DNA of 63,809 bases from an uncultured Phycisphaerales bacterium (GCA_937871915.1 CALMPG010000077.1:1-63809), one strand, 5' to 3'; counted from the stretch's first letter, positions 6,590 to 18,261 are shown. Program-made: numbers and translations. Notes: generated by a model from the sequence alone, not told the origin.

Positions 6590-8086
6590 ATGAGGTTGCT
6601 GCTCGTTTCGGCGTTGGTTGGCATCGCGTCGGCCCCGTCGCGTGCGCAGGTGTGCGCACCCGTACATGTGGGGCCCACGGGTATTCCCAACCTGGGACTG
6701 GGGCTGCCGTACACCGCAACGTCTTTCGACGACGGCGTGAACGGTCCGCGTTTCTACGTCGGCGGCAATCTCGCGTCGATGATGGGCAGCGTGGCCGTGC
6801 TGACGCCCTCGGGGTGGCAAGGCGTGGGCGTGGGCGTGCTGGGGACGGTCTACGCGCTCGAGTCGCTGGAGGATGGGCTTGGGCCGGGGGGCGGGCCGTC
6901 GCTGTACGCGGGCTCGACCGGCGGCCTGCACCGGTGGACCGGAACGCAATGGACATCGATCGGACCGTCGCCCGGCTGGGTGTTCGCGGTGGTGATGTTC
7001 GACGACGGGCAGGGGGGCGGGCCGTCGATCCACGTCGTGACGGACAGCAAGTTGTTGCGGCGGAGCCCGGCGGGTTTGTGGGAGCAGCGGGGGACGCTCG
7101 CGTTTGCCGATCCGAAGCGACTGGTGCAGCGTGTGGTGGTGTTCGACGAGGACGGTCCCGGACCGCTCCCGCCGAGCCTGTACATCGCTTCGGGCGTCAA
7201 CAGCGCCTCGCCGAGCGCGACGGGGGGAACGGTCACGCCGGCCTCGGGGCTGGTGCGGTGGGACGGGCAGGCGTTCTTTGCGATGTCCGACTCGTTTGCC
7301 GGCGCGACGTCGATGACGCTGCCGTACCAGAAGTGGATCAAGGCGGCGGCGGTGTTCGATGATGGGGCCGGTCCGGCGCTGTACATCTCCGGGCACGCGT
7401 CTCCCGGCAACACGATCGCGCGATGGAACAGTCCGGCCCAGCGGTGGGACCCGGTCGGGCAACTCCTGACGACGAGCAGTTGGGGCACGGCGTACGGCCT
7501 CGTCGTGCTCAACGACTCGCTCGGACCGGTCGGCCAACGCCTGTACGCGTTCACCGGGAATGGCGAGCTCTTTGCACACCTCCAGCCGGCGGGCACAGCG
7601 ATGGCCTGGGACGGGGTCTCGTGGACCGCGGTGAGGGGCTTCGCGCATCAGCAGGTCACGTACACGAACTACCACCTGGGCGCGGCCGCGGGGGTCGTTG
7701 GGGCGGCGCGGATTCCGGGACTGCTGATCGGCGCAGCGAGTGTGACGGTCGGCTTTGCCGCGTGCCCGCGGTGCCGTGGCGATGTGAACCTCGACGGGGT
7801 GATGAACGGGGCCGATCGGGCCGTCATCTCGGCGAACATGGGGATGTTCAGCAAGTTCTGGAGCGGGGGCGACCTGGATGGGAACAACGTGGTGGACGCG
7901 GCGGACATGGCGCTGGTGTGCGACGGGGACTTCAACTGCGACGGCGAGCCGACCGTGGGGGATATCTTCGATTTTCTCAACGCGTGGCTTGCGGGTGATC
8001 GGCGTGCGGACTTCGACCTGGTCGGCGGGCTGACCGTCGCGGACATCTTCGCGTTCCTCAACGCGTGGTTTGCAGGGTGCCCGTGA
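6590..8086 (+). CDS. Exported beta-propeller-like protein with paired dockerin-like C-terminus
   Basis: A signal peptide (MRLLLVSALVGIASAPSRA, cleavage before Q) is followed by ~400 residues of repeated blocks such as VVMFDDGQGGGPS, VVVFDEDGPGPL and AAVFDDGAGPALY, each followed by a short Tyr-Ile/Val strand. This suggests a Kelch-like or propeller fold. The C-terminus has GDVNLDGVMNGADRAVI, DLDGNNVVDAADMALV, and then two EF-hand-like dockerin repeats with the pattern D-I-F-D/A-F-L-N-A-W, ending N-A-W-F-A-G-C-P. In Phycisphaerae this terminus is regarded as a GC-type dockerin that anchors or sorts surface proteins. The start at 6590 is preferred over ATG 6560 because it yields a normal signal peptide. 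The role is unknown. Confidence 0.8.
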   Translation: MRLLLVSALVGIASAPSRAQVCAPVHVGPTGIPNLGLGLPYTATSFDDGVNGPRFYVGGNLASMMGSVAVLTPSGWQGVGVGVLGTVYALESLEDGLGPGGGPSLYAGSTGGLHRWTGTQWTSIGPSPGWVFAVVMFDDGQGGGPSIHVVTDSKLLRRSPAGLWEQRGTLAFADPKRLVQRVVVFDEDGPGPLPPSLYIASGVNSASPSATGGTVTPASGLVRWDGQAFFAMSDSFAGATSMTLPYQKWIKAAAVFDDGAGPALYISGHASPGNTIARWNSPAQRWDPVGQLLTTSSWGTAYGLVVLNDSLGPVGQRLYAFTGNGELFAHLQPAGTAMAWDGVSWTAVRGFAHQQVTYTNYHLGAAAGVVGAARIPGLLIGAASVTVGFAACPRCRGDVNLDGVMNGADRAVISANMGMFSKFWSGGDLDGNNVVDAADMALVCDGDFNCDGEPTVGDIFDFLNAWLAGDRRADFDLVGGLTVADIFAFLNAWFAGCP

Positions 8087-8110
8087 GCGAGGCATCCCCT
8101 ATGGTTGGCG

Positions 8111-9313
8111 ATGGATGTCGCACGTCTGATCTCCGAACGCTCGCGATCGATCGATGCCTCCGGCATCCGGCGCGTGTTTGACCTGGGCGCGAAACTCAAG
8201 GACCCGATCAACCTGTCGATCGGGCAGCCGGACTTTCCGGTGCCCGAGCCGATCAAGCGGGCGGCGATCGAGCACATCGAGGGCAACTCCAACGGGTACA
8301 CCGTGACGCAGGGGATCGCGCCGCTGCGGAACCGTCTGGCTCGCCATCTCTCGGATGACGTCGGGTGGAACATCGATCCGCGCCCGGCGTCTGAGGCGGA
8401 CCATGATCGGCCGGGGGTGCTGGTGACCTCCGGGACCTCGGGCGGGCTGCTGCTGGCGTTCCTGGCGCTCTTGAATCCGGGGGATGAGGCGATCATTCCG
8501 GATCCGTACTTCGTGATGTACCCGCACTTGTGCCGGATGGTCGGCGCGGTGCCGGTGGTGTGCGACACGTATCCGGATTGCCAGATGACCGCGGCGCGGG
8601 TGGAGCCGCTGATCACGGCGCGGACGAAGCTGGTGCTGCTCAACACGCCCGGGAATCCGTCGGGGATCGTCGCGGGGCAGGAACAGTGCGAGGAGTTGCT
8701 CGGTCTGTGCAAGCGCAAGGGCGTGCTGCTGGTGTCGGATGAGATCTACGACGAGTTCACGTACTCGGATGCGCGGGTGCTCTCGGCGGTGGGGGACAAG
8801 ACGATGCGGTGTCCGAGCCCGGCCCGGGCGGTGGAGACCGAGCGGGATGTGCTGCTGCTGCGCGGCTTCGGGAAGACGTACGGGATGACGGGGTGGCGGA
8901 TGGGATACGCGGCCGGGCCGCGCCGGATCATCGAGGAGATGACCAAACTCCAGCAGTACACCTTTGTGTGCGCCCCGAGCGCGCTGCAGTGGGGGGCGGC
9001 GGCCGCGCTGGACGTGAATATGTCGGGGCACATTGCGGAGTACCAGAAGCGGCGCGACATGGTGGTGGGTCGGCTGCGCGAGGTGACGGAGGTCGCCACG
9101 CCGGGCGGGGCGTTCTATGCGTTCCCCAGGGTGCCCGAGCGGCTGGGCCTGACGGCGAGCAGGTTCATCGAGAAGTGCCTGGAGAAGAGCGTGCTGGTGA
9201 TCCCCGGCAACGTGTTCTCGCTGCGCGACACGCACTTCAGGCTGTCGTACGCGACGAGCGAGAAGAACCTGGAGCGGGGGTTGGAGGCGCTGGTGGGGTT
9301 GATGAAGGCGTGA
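8111..9313 (+). CDS. Class I/II PLP-dependent aminotransferase
   Basis: The 400-residue protein has the aspartate-aminotransferase fold I signature: SIGQPDFPVPEPI near the N-terminus, NTPGNPSG (substrate/PLP contacts), VSDEIYDEF, and the Schiff-base lysine in GFGKTYGMTGWRMGY. The C-terminal FRLSYATSEKNLERG includes the arginine that binds the alpha-carboxylate. The amino donor cannot be decided. TATGGT at 8100-8105 lies five bases before ATG 8111, suggesting leaderless transcription. The stop codon touches the stop of the convergent gene at 9314. Confidence 0.92.
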   Translation: MDVARLISERSRSIDASGIRRVFDLGAKLKDPINLSIGQPDFPVPEPIKRAAIEHIEGNSNGYTVTQGIAPLRNRLARHLSDDVGWNIDPRPASEADHDRPGVLVTSGTSGGLLLAFLALLNPGDEAIIPDPYFVMYPHLCRMVGAVPVVCDTYPDCQMTAARVEPLITARTKLVLLNTPGNPSGIVAGQEQCEELLGLCKRKGVLLVSDEIYDEFTYSDARVLSAVGDKTMRCPSPARAVETERDVLLLRGFGKTYGMTGWRMGYAAGPRRIIEEMTKLQQYTFVCAPSALQWGAAAALDVNMSGHIAEYQKRRDMVVGRLREVTEVATPGGAFYAFPRVPERLGLTASRFIEKCLEKSVLVIPGNVFSLRDTHFRLSYATSEKNLERGLEALVGLMKA

Positions 9314-10165
9314 TCAGTTCAGCCCGTCGGGCGGCACGCTCGGCGCGTACGGCATCGCGATCACGCCTCGCACCGGGGTGATGTACACGTGCCCCGGCCT
9401 CGATCCCGTCACGCGGCGTTCGCTGGTGTAGCCCATGACCGGCACGCTCCACCCGCCCCACGGGGCGACGAGCATCGTGCCCGTCTGCACGGCGCGGCAG
9501 CGGATGACGGCGGCGTCGTCTTTGGGGTAGTTCGGGTCGTAGATGCGAAACTCGATGGTGCCGGCGCTGGCGTTGCGTGTGGCGGCGTAGGCGAGCACCT
9601 GATGGTTCTCCCATGACGAGCCGGCGCGGGCGGTGGAGTCGTTGTTGCCGGGGTGGCGTGTGAAGACGAGGCCGATGACGGCGGGGGCTCCGGCGTCGAG
9701 GGACGCGTCGAGGGCGTCGATCTCGGCGATGCTCAGGGCGCGGGTTCCGGGGGCGCCGTTGTCGGGGAGGCTCATCCAGCGTCCGAAGGTTCCGGCGAGG
9801 GACATGCCGGGGCCGACGGAGTCGATCTGGCGGGTCTGGATGTACTCGAGGAGCGGCTCGGCGCGCGTGGGCTGGGTGGTTTGGGCGGGTGGGGTGCGGC
9901 CGGCGAGGAAGAGGTCGGCGGCGGCGAAGGACATTCCGCCGCAGAGGCCGAAGGTGGAGGGTGCGCCGAGTCTCTTGCCGAGGCCCTCGGTGAGGGCGGC
10001 GAGGCCGCCGGGGAGGGGGGTGCCGGTGAAGTGGTTGACGAAGGCGAAGCCGTTGGCGGAGGGGCGGAAGGAGCGGATGTCGCGGGGGGCGATGGGCGAG
10101 GGTTGGTCGCCGGCGGCGAGCGTGGAGGTCAGGAGCAGGGCGAGGGCGCCGAGAGCGGAGCGCAT
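9314..10165 (-). CDS. Exported protein with a candidate Cys/His/Asp catalytic arrangement
   Basis: This 283-residue protein has a signal peptide (MRSALGALALLLTSTLAAG). The mature part contains FGLCGGMSFAAAD (Cys75), SSWENHQVLAY (His188) and FRIYDPNYP (Asp210/Asn212). A Cys at a helix start, then N-H-Q-V-L, then Y-D-P-N is the order seen in papain-like and C39/NlpC-like cysteine hydrolases, so a secreted peptidase, transglutaminase or bacteriocin-processing role is possible. No family is assigned with certainty. The opposite-strand neighbour ends without a gap, and a perfect palindrome lies upstream. Confidence 0.65.
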   Translation of the reverse strand: MRSALGALALLLTSTLAAGDQPSPIAPRDIRSFRPSANGFAFVNHFTGTPLPGGLAALTEGLGKRLGAPSTFGLCGGMSFAAADLFLAGRTPPAQTTQPTRAEPLLEYIQTRQIDSVGPGMSLAGTFGRWMSLPDNGAPGTRALSIAEIDALDASLDAGAPAVIGLVFTRHPGNNDSTARAGSSWENHQVLAYAATRNASAGTIEFRIYDPNYPKDDAAVIRCRAVQTGTMLVAPWGGWSVPVMGYTSERRVTGSRPGHVYITPVRGVIAMPYAPSVPPDGLN

Positions 10166-10185
10166 GGCGGATCATAGGGTGTGGG

Positions 10186-10218
10186 CGATAGGTCCTATGG
10201 GACCCATAGGACCTATCG
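10186..10218. repeat. Perfect 33-bp palindrome between divergent genes
   Basis: The 16-base arms (CGATAGGTCCTATGGG and its complement) meet around a single central A. The palindrome lies between the divergent starts at 10165 and 10243 and covers the expected -35 region of the CoA-transferase gene. It could be an operator or a REP-like element. The one-base loop makes a terminator unlikely. Confidence 0.9.
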
Positions 10219-10231
10219 CAGCGTCTCCGCA

Positions 10232-10237
10232 TATGCT
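10232..10237 (+). promoter_or_regulatory. -10 box of the CoA-transferase gene
   Basis: TATGCT lies five bases before ATG 10243, consistent with a leaderless or near-leaderless mRNA. The -35 position falls inside the 33-bp palindrome. Confidence 0.45.
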
Positions 10238-10242
10238 CCGGA

Positions 10243-10905
10243 ATGCCCCTGACAAGAGACCAACTCGCCATCCGTGCGTCGAAGGAACTCCGCGACGGGT
10301 ACATCGTGAACCTCGGCATCGGCATGCCCACGCTGGTGGCCAACTCCATCCCGGCGGGGATGGATGTGTGGCTGCAATCCGAGAACGGGCTGCTGGGGAT
10401 CGGGCCGTTCCCGAAGGACGCGGATGTGGATGCGGACCTGATCAACGCGGGCAAGCAGACCATCACGGCCCGGAAGGGGTCGTCGTACTTCTCGTCGAGC
10501 GATTCGTTCGCCATGATCCGCGGCGGGCACATCGACATGTGCATCCTCGGGGCCATGCAGGTGTCGCAGAGCGGCGACATCGCCAACTGGATGATCCCGG
10601 GGAAGATGGTCAAGGGGATGGGCGGGGCGATGGACCTTGTGGCGGGGGTGAAGAAGGTCGTGGTGGTGATGGAGCACACGGCCAAGGACGGGGGGCACAA
10701 GTTCGTGAAGGCGTGCACGCTGCCGCTCACGGGGCAGAAGTGCGTGAACATGCTCATCACCGATCTGGCGGTGTTCGAGTTTGACGAGGGGAAGAGGATG
10801 TTCCGGCTGACGGAGCTGGCGCCCGGGGTGACGGCGGAGGAGGTGAAGCAGAAGACGGGGGCGGAGTATGTGGCGGCGGAGAGGGTGGGGACGATCGCGA
10901 CTTGA
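10243..10905 (+). CDS. scoB: 3-oxoacid CoA-transferase subunit B (SCOT/AtoA type)
   Basis: A 220-residue family I CoA-transferase B subunit. The catalytic glutamate sits in LQSENGLLG near residue 47. Other hallmarks are [48 protein letters not shown] and HTAKDGGHK. The B subunit works with an A subunit to transfer CoA between succinyl-CoA or acetyl-CoA and acetoacetate or similar oxoacids. No A subunit gene lies next to it on either side, which is unusual because the two are normally adjacent. It converges on fliS 31 bp downstream. Confidence 0.93.
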   Translation: MPLTRDQLAIRASKELRDGYIVNLGIGMPTLVANSIPAGMDVWLQSENGLLGIGPFPKDADVDADLINAGKQTITARKGSSYFSSSDSFAMIRGGHIDMCILGAMQVSQSGDIANWMIPGKMVKGMGGAMDLVAGVKKVVVVMEHTAKDGGHKFVKACTLPLTGQKCVNMLITDLAVFEFDEGKRMFRLTELAPGVTAEEVKQKTGAEYVAAERVGTIAT

Positions 10906-10936
10906 CCGCGGGGCGTCGCCGGCGGGCGATCGAATC

Positions 10937-11422
10937 TCAGGCCTGCAGGCTCAGCGCCGGGCGCTCGGCGCTCGGCGCGCCGGGGCCGCCCGCGAGGGCC
11001 AGGCCGGGCGTGGCGCGGTCCTGCGTGAGCCTCTGCATGGCCATGCGCCACGTCTCCACCTCGTACTCGAGGAGTTTGGCGGCCTGCTCGGCCTTGTCGG
11101 CGTCCTTGTCGAATGAGGCGTCTACGAGGAGCTTGAAGATGAACGTGTACAGGCCCTGGACGTTGGACTTGAGCTCCGTCTCGGTGTCGGGGCGGATGGC
11201 GGTCATGAGCTCCACGACGATGTCGCGGGCGCGGCTGAAGCCGGTGTAGATGCCCTCGTGGTCCTTTGCGAGCAGGGCGTCGCGGCCCTGGCGGGCGAAT
11301 CGCACAGCGCCTTCGAGGAGCATCAGGCGGAGCTGCTCGGGGCTGGAGGTCATCACGCGGGTGCGCAGGTAGGCGTTGGGCGTGGAAGACGACGGGGTCT
11401 GTGGGGTGGGTGTGTCCGACAT
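10937..11422 (-). CDS. fliS: Flagellin export chaperone FliS
   Basis: The 161-residue helical protein has FliS features: NAYLRTRVMTSSPEQL at the start, LMLLEGAVRFARQG, and a helix containing LKSNVQGLYTFIFKLLVDA. FliS binds the disordered C-terminus of flagellin in the cytoplasm and prevents premature polymerisation. The Pro/Ala-rich C-terminal tail is not conserved. It lies 170 bp downstream of fliD in the same orientation, the classical fliD-fliS order. Confidence 0.92.
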   Translation of the reverse strand: MSDTPTPQTPSSSTPNAYLRTRVMTSSPEQLRLMLLEGAVRFARQGRDALLAKDHEGIYTGFSRARDIVVELMTAIRPDTETELKSNVQGLYTFIFKLLVDASFDKDADKAEQAAKLLEYEVETWRMAMQRLTQDRATPGLALAGGPGAPSAERPALSLQA

Positions 11423-11592
11423 GGCGAAGGGGTCATCGGTCCGAGAAGAACGCGGCTTGAGCGGGGCGCGGCCGGGCGCGGCGTCGGCAGGAATGGCCGT
11501 CCGATAACGGGGTGGATCGAGGGTCTGCGAGGAGGGCGGCGCGCTCCGATCGGCGGGATCACCGCCGGGGACCGGCGGGGTGCGCGGCGTGG

Positions 11593-14475
11593 CTACCTGG
11601 CGAGGCTCAGAGCCGCGATCCCGCTGATGGAGGACTGCTGGGACTGGAGCTTGGCCAGCGTGGATTCCATGGCGGCGAACTGGGTCTGCAGGAGCGTGCG
11701 CTTGGCGTCCAGGCGCGTGTCGTAGTCGGCGATGCGGTCGTTGCCGGCCTTGATCTGGTCGTCGAGGGTTTTCTTGCGGCTGGTGAGGATGCCGGAGACC
11801 GAGTCGATGTAGCGGTCGGCGAGTTGGCCGATGCGCTCGAGGACGCCCAGGCGGGTGAAGGTGGGCGTGGTGGAGGTGTTGTTGACGGTTGCGCCGGGAG
11901 CGCCGGGGATGTCCACGGTGGTGGGGGGGGTGGTCTGGTCGAAGGCGCTGAAGACCTCGGCGACGGCCGCGGGATCGGTCTGCAGGGCGGCGCGGAGTTT
12001 GGTGTCGTCGATGGCGATGGAGCCGTCGCGGCTGACGCTCAGGCCGACCTGGGCGAGCACACGATAGCGACCGCCGATGCCCAGCCCCGAGCTCTGCACG
12101 ACGGAGAACAGGTCGCTCTGCAGGCTCAGCGCGGTGGAATCGCCCAGGAGCGTGCCGCCCGTCTGGGTGTCGGCGTTGTAGGCGGTCTGGTCCTTGAGCT
12201 TGGAGGAGAGGTTGTTGAAGGCGGTGATGAAGTCCTGGATGGCGGTCACGGTGGATTCGGTGTCGGTGGTGACCGTGAGGGTGACGGGGGTGGAGCTGGC
12301 GCTCTGGATATCGGCGCTGAGGCCGTCGATGACGCCGTCGATGGTGTTCGAGGCCCGTTTGACGAGGATGGCCCGGGCGGGGTCGTCGGAGCCGTAGAAG
12401 ACGCGCGAGTCGCTCCCCTGCGAGATCACGGAGAGGCCGAGATCGATGCCCCCGCTCTGGGCCTGGAACTGGCCGGTGTCGCCGGCGTACTTGGAGGTGA
12501 GTTTGAGGCGGAAGGGCGAGCCCGAGGAGCCGTCGGTGATCACGGAGGCCGAGACGCCGGCGTTGGCGGAGTTGATCTTCTGCACGGCCTGGTCGAGGGT
12601 GTCGGTCGCGGAGATGGAGACGACCCTGCGGAACGACCCGTCGATGGAGTTGTCGGCGCCGGTTCCGCCGGCGGTCCCGGCGAGGTTGAGGGCCTTGGCG
12701 ACGGCGCCGATGTTGTCGGTGATGGTGATCTTCTGGTCGGAGCCGGCGAAGTCCGGGTCCTTCTCGACGATGATGCCGTTGCCGGCGTCGTTGATGCGGG
12801 CCTTGATGCCCAGGCCGAGGCCGCCGTTGATCTGGGTGAGCAGGTCGCCGACGGTCTTGACCGAGTCGGAGATGCTGACGGTCTTGCTCTGGCCGTCGGC
12901 GCCGACGATGGTGAAGGAGCCGACGCCCACGCCGCGTCCGCCGTTGAGGCTCGCGAGGGTGGTGCTCTCGGCGACGTACTGGCGGTTGAGGCGCTGCGAG
13001 GTGATGGAGGAGAGGGGGGCGCCGAAGGTGAACACGCCCAGTTCGGCCGAGGCCGCGCCGCCGAGGACGAGGTTGCCGGTGCCGCCGGTGGTGTCGGTGA
13101 AGACGATGGAGGTTCCGGCGGAGTCGAGGGACGCGGTGACTTTTCCGCCGGTGGCGGTGTTGATGGAGGCGAGGTAGTCGCTCACCGAGCCGGTGGTGTC
13201 GGCGTTGAAGGAGAACGCGCTGCCGTCGCGGGCGGTGATGGCGAAGTCGGCGTAGCGCAGGCCCCGGCCGCCGTTGAGGGTGCTGGAAAGGCGGCTGCCC
13301 AGGCTGGCCAGGAGCGTGCGACCGTCGGCGGTCGTGCCGGTGTAGGTGGCGGTTGCTTCGAGGGCGGAGGTCAGGCCGAGGTCCGCGGCGGCGCCGCTGA
13401 TGTCGCGCACGACGAGGTTCCCGCCGCCCCCGGTGTTGTCGACGAGCTGGATGCCGGAGCCATCGGACTTGATGGCGACGGTGATCTTTCCGCCGGTCTG
13501 GGCGGAGACGCGGGCCGTGAGCTGGGCGATGGTGGTGACGGCCGATTCGGTCTTGGTGAGCGTGGGGGTCGTGGCGGGTGGGACCGCGGGCGTGGTGGTG
13601 TAGACGTCGCCGAGCAGCACGTCGAGCTCGGTGCCGTCCTTGGCGGTCACGTGGAAGTCGAACGCGCCGGAGCCGGACCGACTTGTGATGCGGATGCCGT
13701 TGCCATCGTTGAGCGACTGGACGGTGGTGTTGTCGCCGAGATAGGAGATCGTCGAGCCGGTGAGCGTGTCGGCGGCGACGGACTGTTCGATGCCGAGGCT
13801 GGCGGCGGTGGTGTAGCCGGCCGCGCTGCGCACGGCGAGCGATCCGCCGCCGCCGGAGGTGTCGGTGAGGACGATCTTGCCGCCGCTGAGGCTGGCGGTG
13901 ACCTTGGAGTCCACGGCGTCGTTGAAGGCGCTGAGGACCTCGGCGACGGTCGCGGTGCGGGAGAGGTCGATGGTGGTGGAGGTTCCGGCGCGGTTGGTGA
14001 CGATGCCCTTGCCGCGGGCGACGCCCGCGCCGCCGTTGAGGGAGCTGAGCTGCACGTCGGCGTCGAGGCGGGCCTGGCTGGACTCGAGCGTGACGGAGGT
14101 GAGGCCGAGGCCGGAGGTGTTGCGGTCAACGAAGCCGCGCGAGAGCGACTGGTGGGTGCTGACGGTTCGGTCCACGAGGAACGAGTAGTTTCCCGCGGGG
14201 GTTCCCGGGCGGGTGGTGCCGGTGAGGACGTTGGCGTTGGACGAGGCGACGGTGGTGGCGTCGAAGATCCGGTTGAGGCGGAGTTTCTGGGCCGCGGACT
14301 TGAGGGCGCCGATGCGGCTGTTGAGGTCGAGGTACGCGGCCTGGCGGGTCTGGAGCTTGAGAACCTGCTGGCGGACGAGCGTCTGCGGGCGGGCCTCGAT
14401 CTGGAGCAACTGGTCGATGATCTGGCTGGTGTTGATCCCGCTGATCAGCCCGGTGCTCGAGGAGATCCCGCTCAT
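11593..14475 (-). CDS. fliD: Flagellar filament cap protein FliD (HAP2), enlarged
   Basis: FliD caps the growing filament and promotes flagellin insertion. The N-terminus SSTGLISGINTSQIIDQLL and the coiled-coil C-terminus (LDDQIKAGNDRIADYDTRLD) are the conserved FliD_N and FliD_C ends. At 960 residues it is about twice the common length. The middle holds at least four ~90-residue flagellin-hook-type units, each starting S/T-L-N-G-G-x-G-V/L or a close variant and ending in a G-G-x-G-N/S-L-V-V/L strand. Start ATG 14475 has CGGAG six bases upstream. The extra domains would be surface-exposed on the cap. Confidence 0.93.
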   Translation of the reverse strand: MSGISSSTGLISGINTSQIIDQLLQIEARPQTLVRQQVLKLQTRQAAYLDLNSRIGALKSAAQKLRLNRIFDATTVASSNANVLTGTTRPGTPAGNYSFLVDRTVSTHQSLSRGFVDRNTSGLGLTSVTLESSQARLDADVQLSSLNGGAGVARGKGIVTNRAGTSTTIDLSRTATVAEVLSAFNDAVDSKVTASLSGGKIVLTDTSGGGGSLAVRSAAGYTTAASLGIEQSVAADTLTGSTISYLGDNTTVQSLNDGNGIRITSRSGSGAFDFHVTAKDGTELDVLLGDVYTTTPAVPPATTPTLTKTESAVTTIAQLTARVSAQTGGKITVAIKSDGSGIQLVDNTGGGGNLVVRDISGAAADLGLTSALEATATYTGTTADGRTLLASLGSRLSSTLNGGRGLRYADFAITARDGSAFSFNADTTGSVSDYLASINTATGGKVTASLDSAGTSIVFTDTTGGTGNLVLGGAASAELGVFTFGAPLSSITSQRLNRQYVAESTTLASLNGGRGVGVGSFTIVGADGQSKTVSISDSVKTVGDLLTQINGGLGLGIKARINDAGNGIIVEKDPDFAGSDQKITITDNIGAVAKALNLAGTAGGTGADNSIDGSFRRVVSISATDTLDQAVQKINSANAGVSASVITDGSSGSPFRLKLTSKYAGDTGQFQAQSGGIDLGLSVISQGSDSRVFYGSDDPARAILVKRASNTIDGVIDGLSADIQSASSTPVTLTVTTDTESTVTAIQDFITAFNNLSSKLKDQTAYNADTQTGGTLLGDSTALSLQSDLFSVVQSSGLGIGGRYRVLAQVGLSVSRDGSIAIDDTKLRAALQTDPAAVAEVFSAFDQTTPPTTVDIPGAPGATVNNTSTTPTFTRLGVLERIGQLADRYIDSVSGILTSRKKTLDDQIKAGNDRIADYDTRLDAKRTLLQTQFAAMESTLAKLQSQQSSISGIAALSLAR

Positions 14476-14527
14476 GTGCCGCTCCGATCAAATAGTCGAA
14501 CCCATCGAACCCGCCGGGCGCCGGCGT

Positions 14528-14782
14528 TCAGGCGGCCCTGCGTCGTCCCGCCGCGCGGCGGGAGCGCCTGCCGGCCGCCTCCGCCGGACGAGCGGCGCAC
14601 AGGCGCAAGCAGGGCCGATCCCATCCCCGCCGCCGCAGGCTCAGCACGTCAACCGCCCAGGTGCTGAGAACTCTCTGGAACATAGATCGGGCGTTCATCA
14701 GCGATTCTCGGGGGCTTCCGGGGACGGCCGCGTGGGTCGTGCCGACGGTGACGGTCGTGGGTGTGGCGGGCTGGATGGTCAT
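14528..14782 (-). CDS. Possible small protein upstream of fliD
   Basis: An 84-residue reading frame with a well-placed GGAG six bases before ATG 14782 and GC-rich third positions in its first half. The N-terminus is Thr/Val-rich, followed by an amphipathic stretch (SMFQRVLSTWAVDVLSL) and then a very Arg/Ala-rich tail. No family is recognised. It could be a small flagellar-locus protein or chance. Confidence 0.28.
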   Translation of the reverse strand: MTIQPATPTTVTVGTTHAAVPGSPRESLMNARSMFQRVLSTWAVDVLSLRRRGWDRPCLRLCAARPAEAAGRRSRRAAGRRRAA

Positions 14783-15093
14783 GGTCGTCTCCGACCCGCG
14801 CTGTGCAGGTCATCGGCTTTGTGAGGAGCCTGTCTGGAATCCGATGCGGGTGATGTGGGGTGAGTGAGCACCCGCCAGATCGTCGAGAACGGAGGGGCAC
14901 TTGGGTGGACCCTTGCGGGTGATGCGACGAATCTGTGGGGGCACCACCGAATCTGGTGGGTCGGAGTCGATGAGAGAACCCGGAGCCGCTCGGGGGGCGT
15001 ATGTCCTGAGCAAGGTTTCGCTCGCCGGGCGAAGACTCGCCGATACTCTGTCTGCCGGTCTTTGCCGCAACACCACCCGGTCCGCACCTCCAC
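14783..15093. other. Intergenic region, no gene seen
   Basis: About 310 bp between the possible small gene on the minus strand and the membrane protein on the plus strand. It presumably holds divergent promoters. No convincing reading frame or RNA was found. Confidence 0.4.
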
Positions 15094-15762
15094 ATGCCCG
15101 ATCTGTCCCCCAAGAAGCCCATCGGGCTGGTTCTCGCGATCGTGTGCGGGGCGGTCGCGCTCAGCGCGCTGGCCGGCGCGCCGCTGGCGCTGTTTGCGGC
15201 CAAGCCGCTGTATTTTCTGATGGGCTTCGAGGTGGTGATCCTTGTGGCGGGGGTGTTCGGGGTGCTGGCGGCGATGGGCCGGTTTGCCGAGGGGCCGGGC
15301 CTGACGCTGTTGTGCGTGGCCGCGATCGTGGCGATCGGGTCGCTGCTGGGAGACCAGACGGCCAAACTGACGAATCCGCTCTCGGGTCCGATCGTGGTCC
15401 AGGTGCGCCGCGCGCAGGTCGAGTGGGACGTCACGCTCTTCTTCGCGCTCCGGTTGGTGGCGGCGGGGTTGATCGGGGTCGGCGCGGGGTGGGTCGTGCT
15501 GGCCCGGCGTCCGAGAGAGTCCGCGGGAAGCCTGGTGCGCGGGTTGGCGGCGCTCGGCGCGTTCGTGGCGATCGTGGGGGGGGGCTGGGCCCTGCGGGGC
15601 GCGATAGGCCGGCTGGGGCCGTTTGTGGCGACGCTGGTGGGGCTGGCCGCGGCGGTGGCGGCCCTGGGCCTGCTCGCGGCGGGGGTTCACTTCATTGTGC
15701 GGGCGTTTGAGTTCGGGCGGATCCGCGAGAGCGCGACGGGCAAGGCGGCGAAGTCGGCCTGA
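15094..15762 (+). CDS. Polytopic membrane protein of unknown function
   Basis: The 222-residue product is almost entirely hydrophobic. About six membrane segments can be drawn: residues ~10-33, 40-60, 68-88, 112-137, 150-168 and 178-203, with short charged loops (VRRAQVEWD, RRPRE). The C-terminal tail is cytoplasmic-like (FGRIRESATGKAAKSA). No recognisable motif or family. It ends three bases before the stop of the convergent histidine kinase gene, so the two transcripts overlap at their 3' ends. Confidence 0.65.
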   Translation: MPDLSPKKPIGLVLAIVCGAVALSALAGAPLALFAAKPLYFLMGFEVVILVAGVFGVLAAMGRFAEGPGLTLLCVAAIVAIGSLLGDQTAKLTNPLSGPIVVQVRRAQVEWDVTLFFALRLVAAGLIGVGAGWVVLARRPRESAGSLVRGLAALGAFVAIVGGGWALRGAIGRLGPFVATLVGLAAAVAALGLLAAGVHFIVRAFEFGRIRESATGKAAKSA

Positions 15763-15765
15763 CGA

Positions 15766-17361
<1,596 letters not shown>

Positions 17362-17439
17362 GGGCGGATGGTAGTGGCGGCCTCTCCGGGAGGCCGGGCG
17401 GCCGGGCGAGGGGCCGGCGCCCGGACGAGGCCGGGGCGA

Positions 17440-18261
<822 letters not shown>

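Noticed and set aside
11512..14667. A 1051-residue open frame opposite fliD
   Set aside because: Gly/Val/Asp-rich shadow typical of the antisense strand of GC-rich genes; FliD on the other strand is clear.
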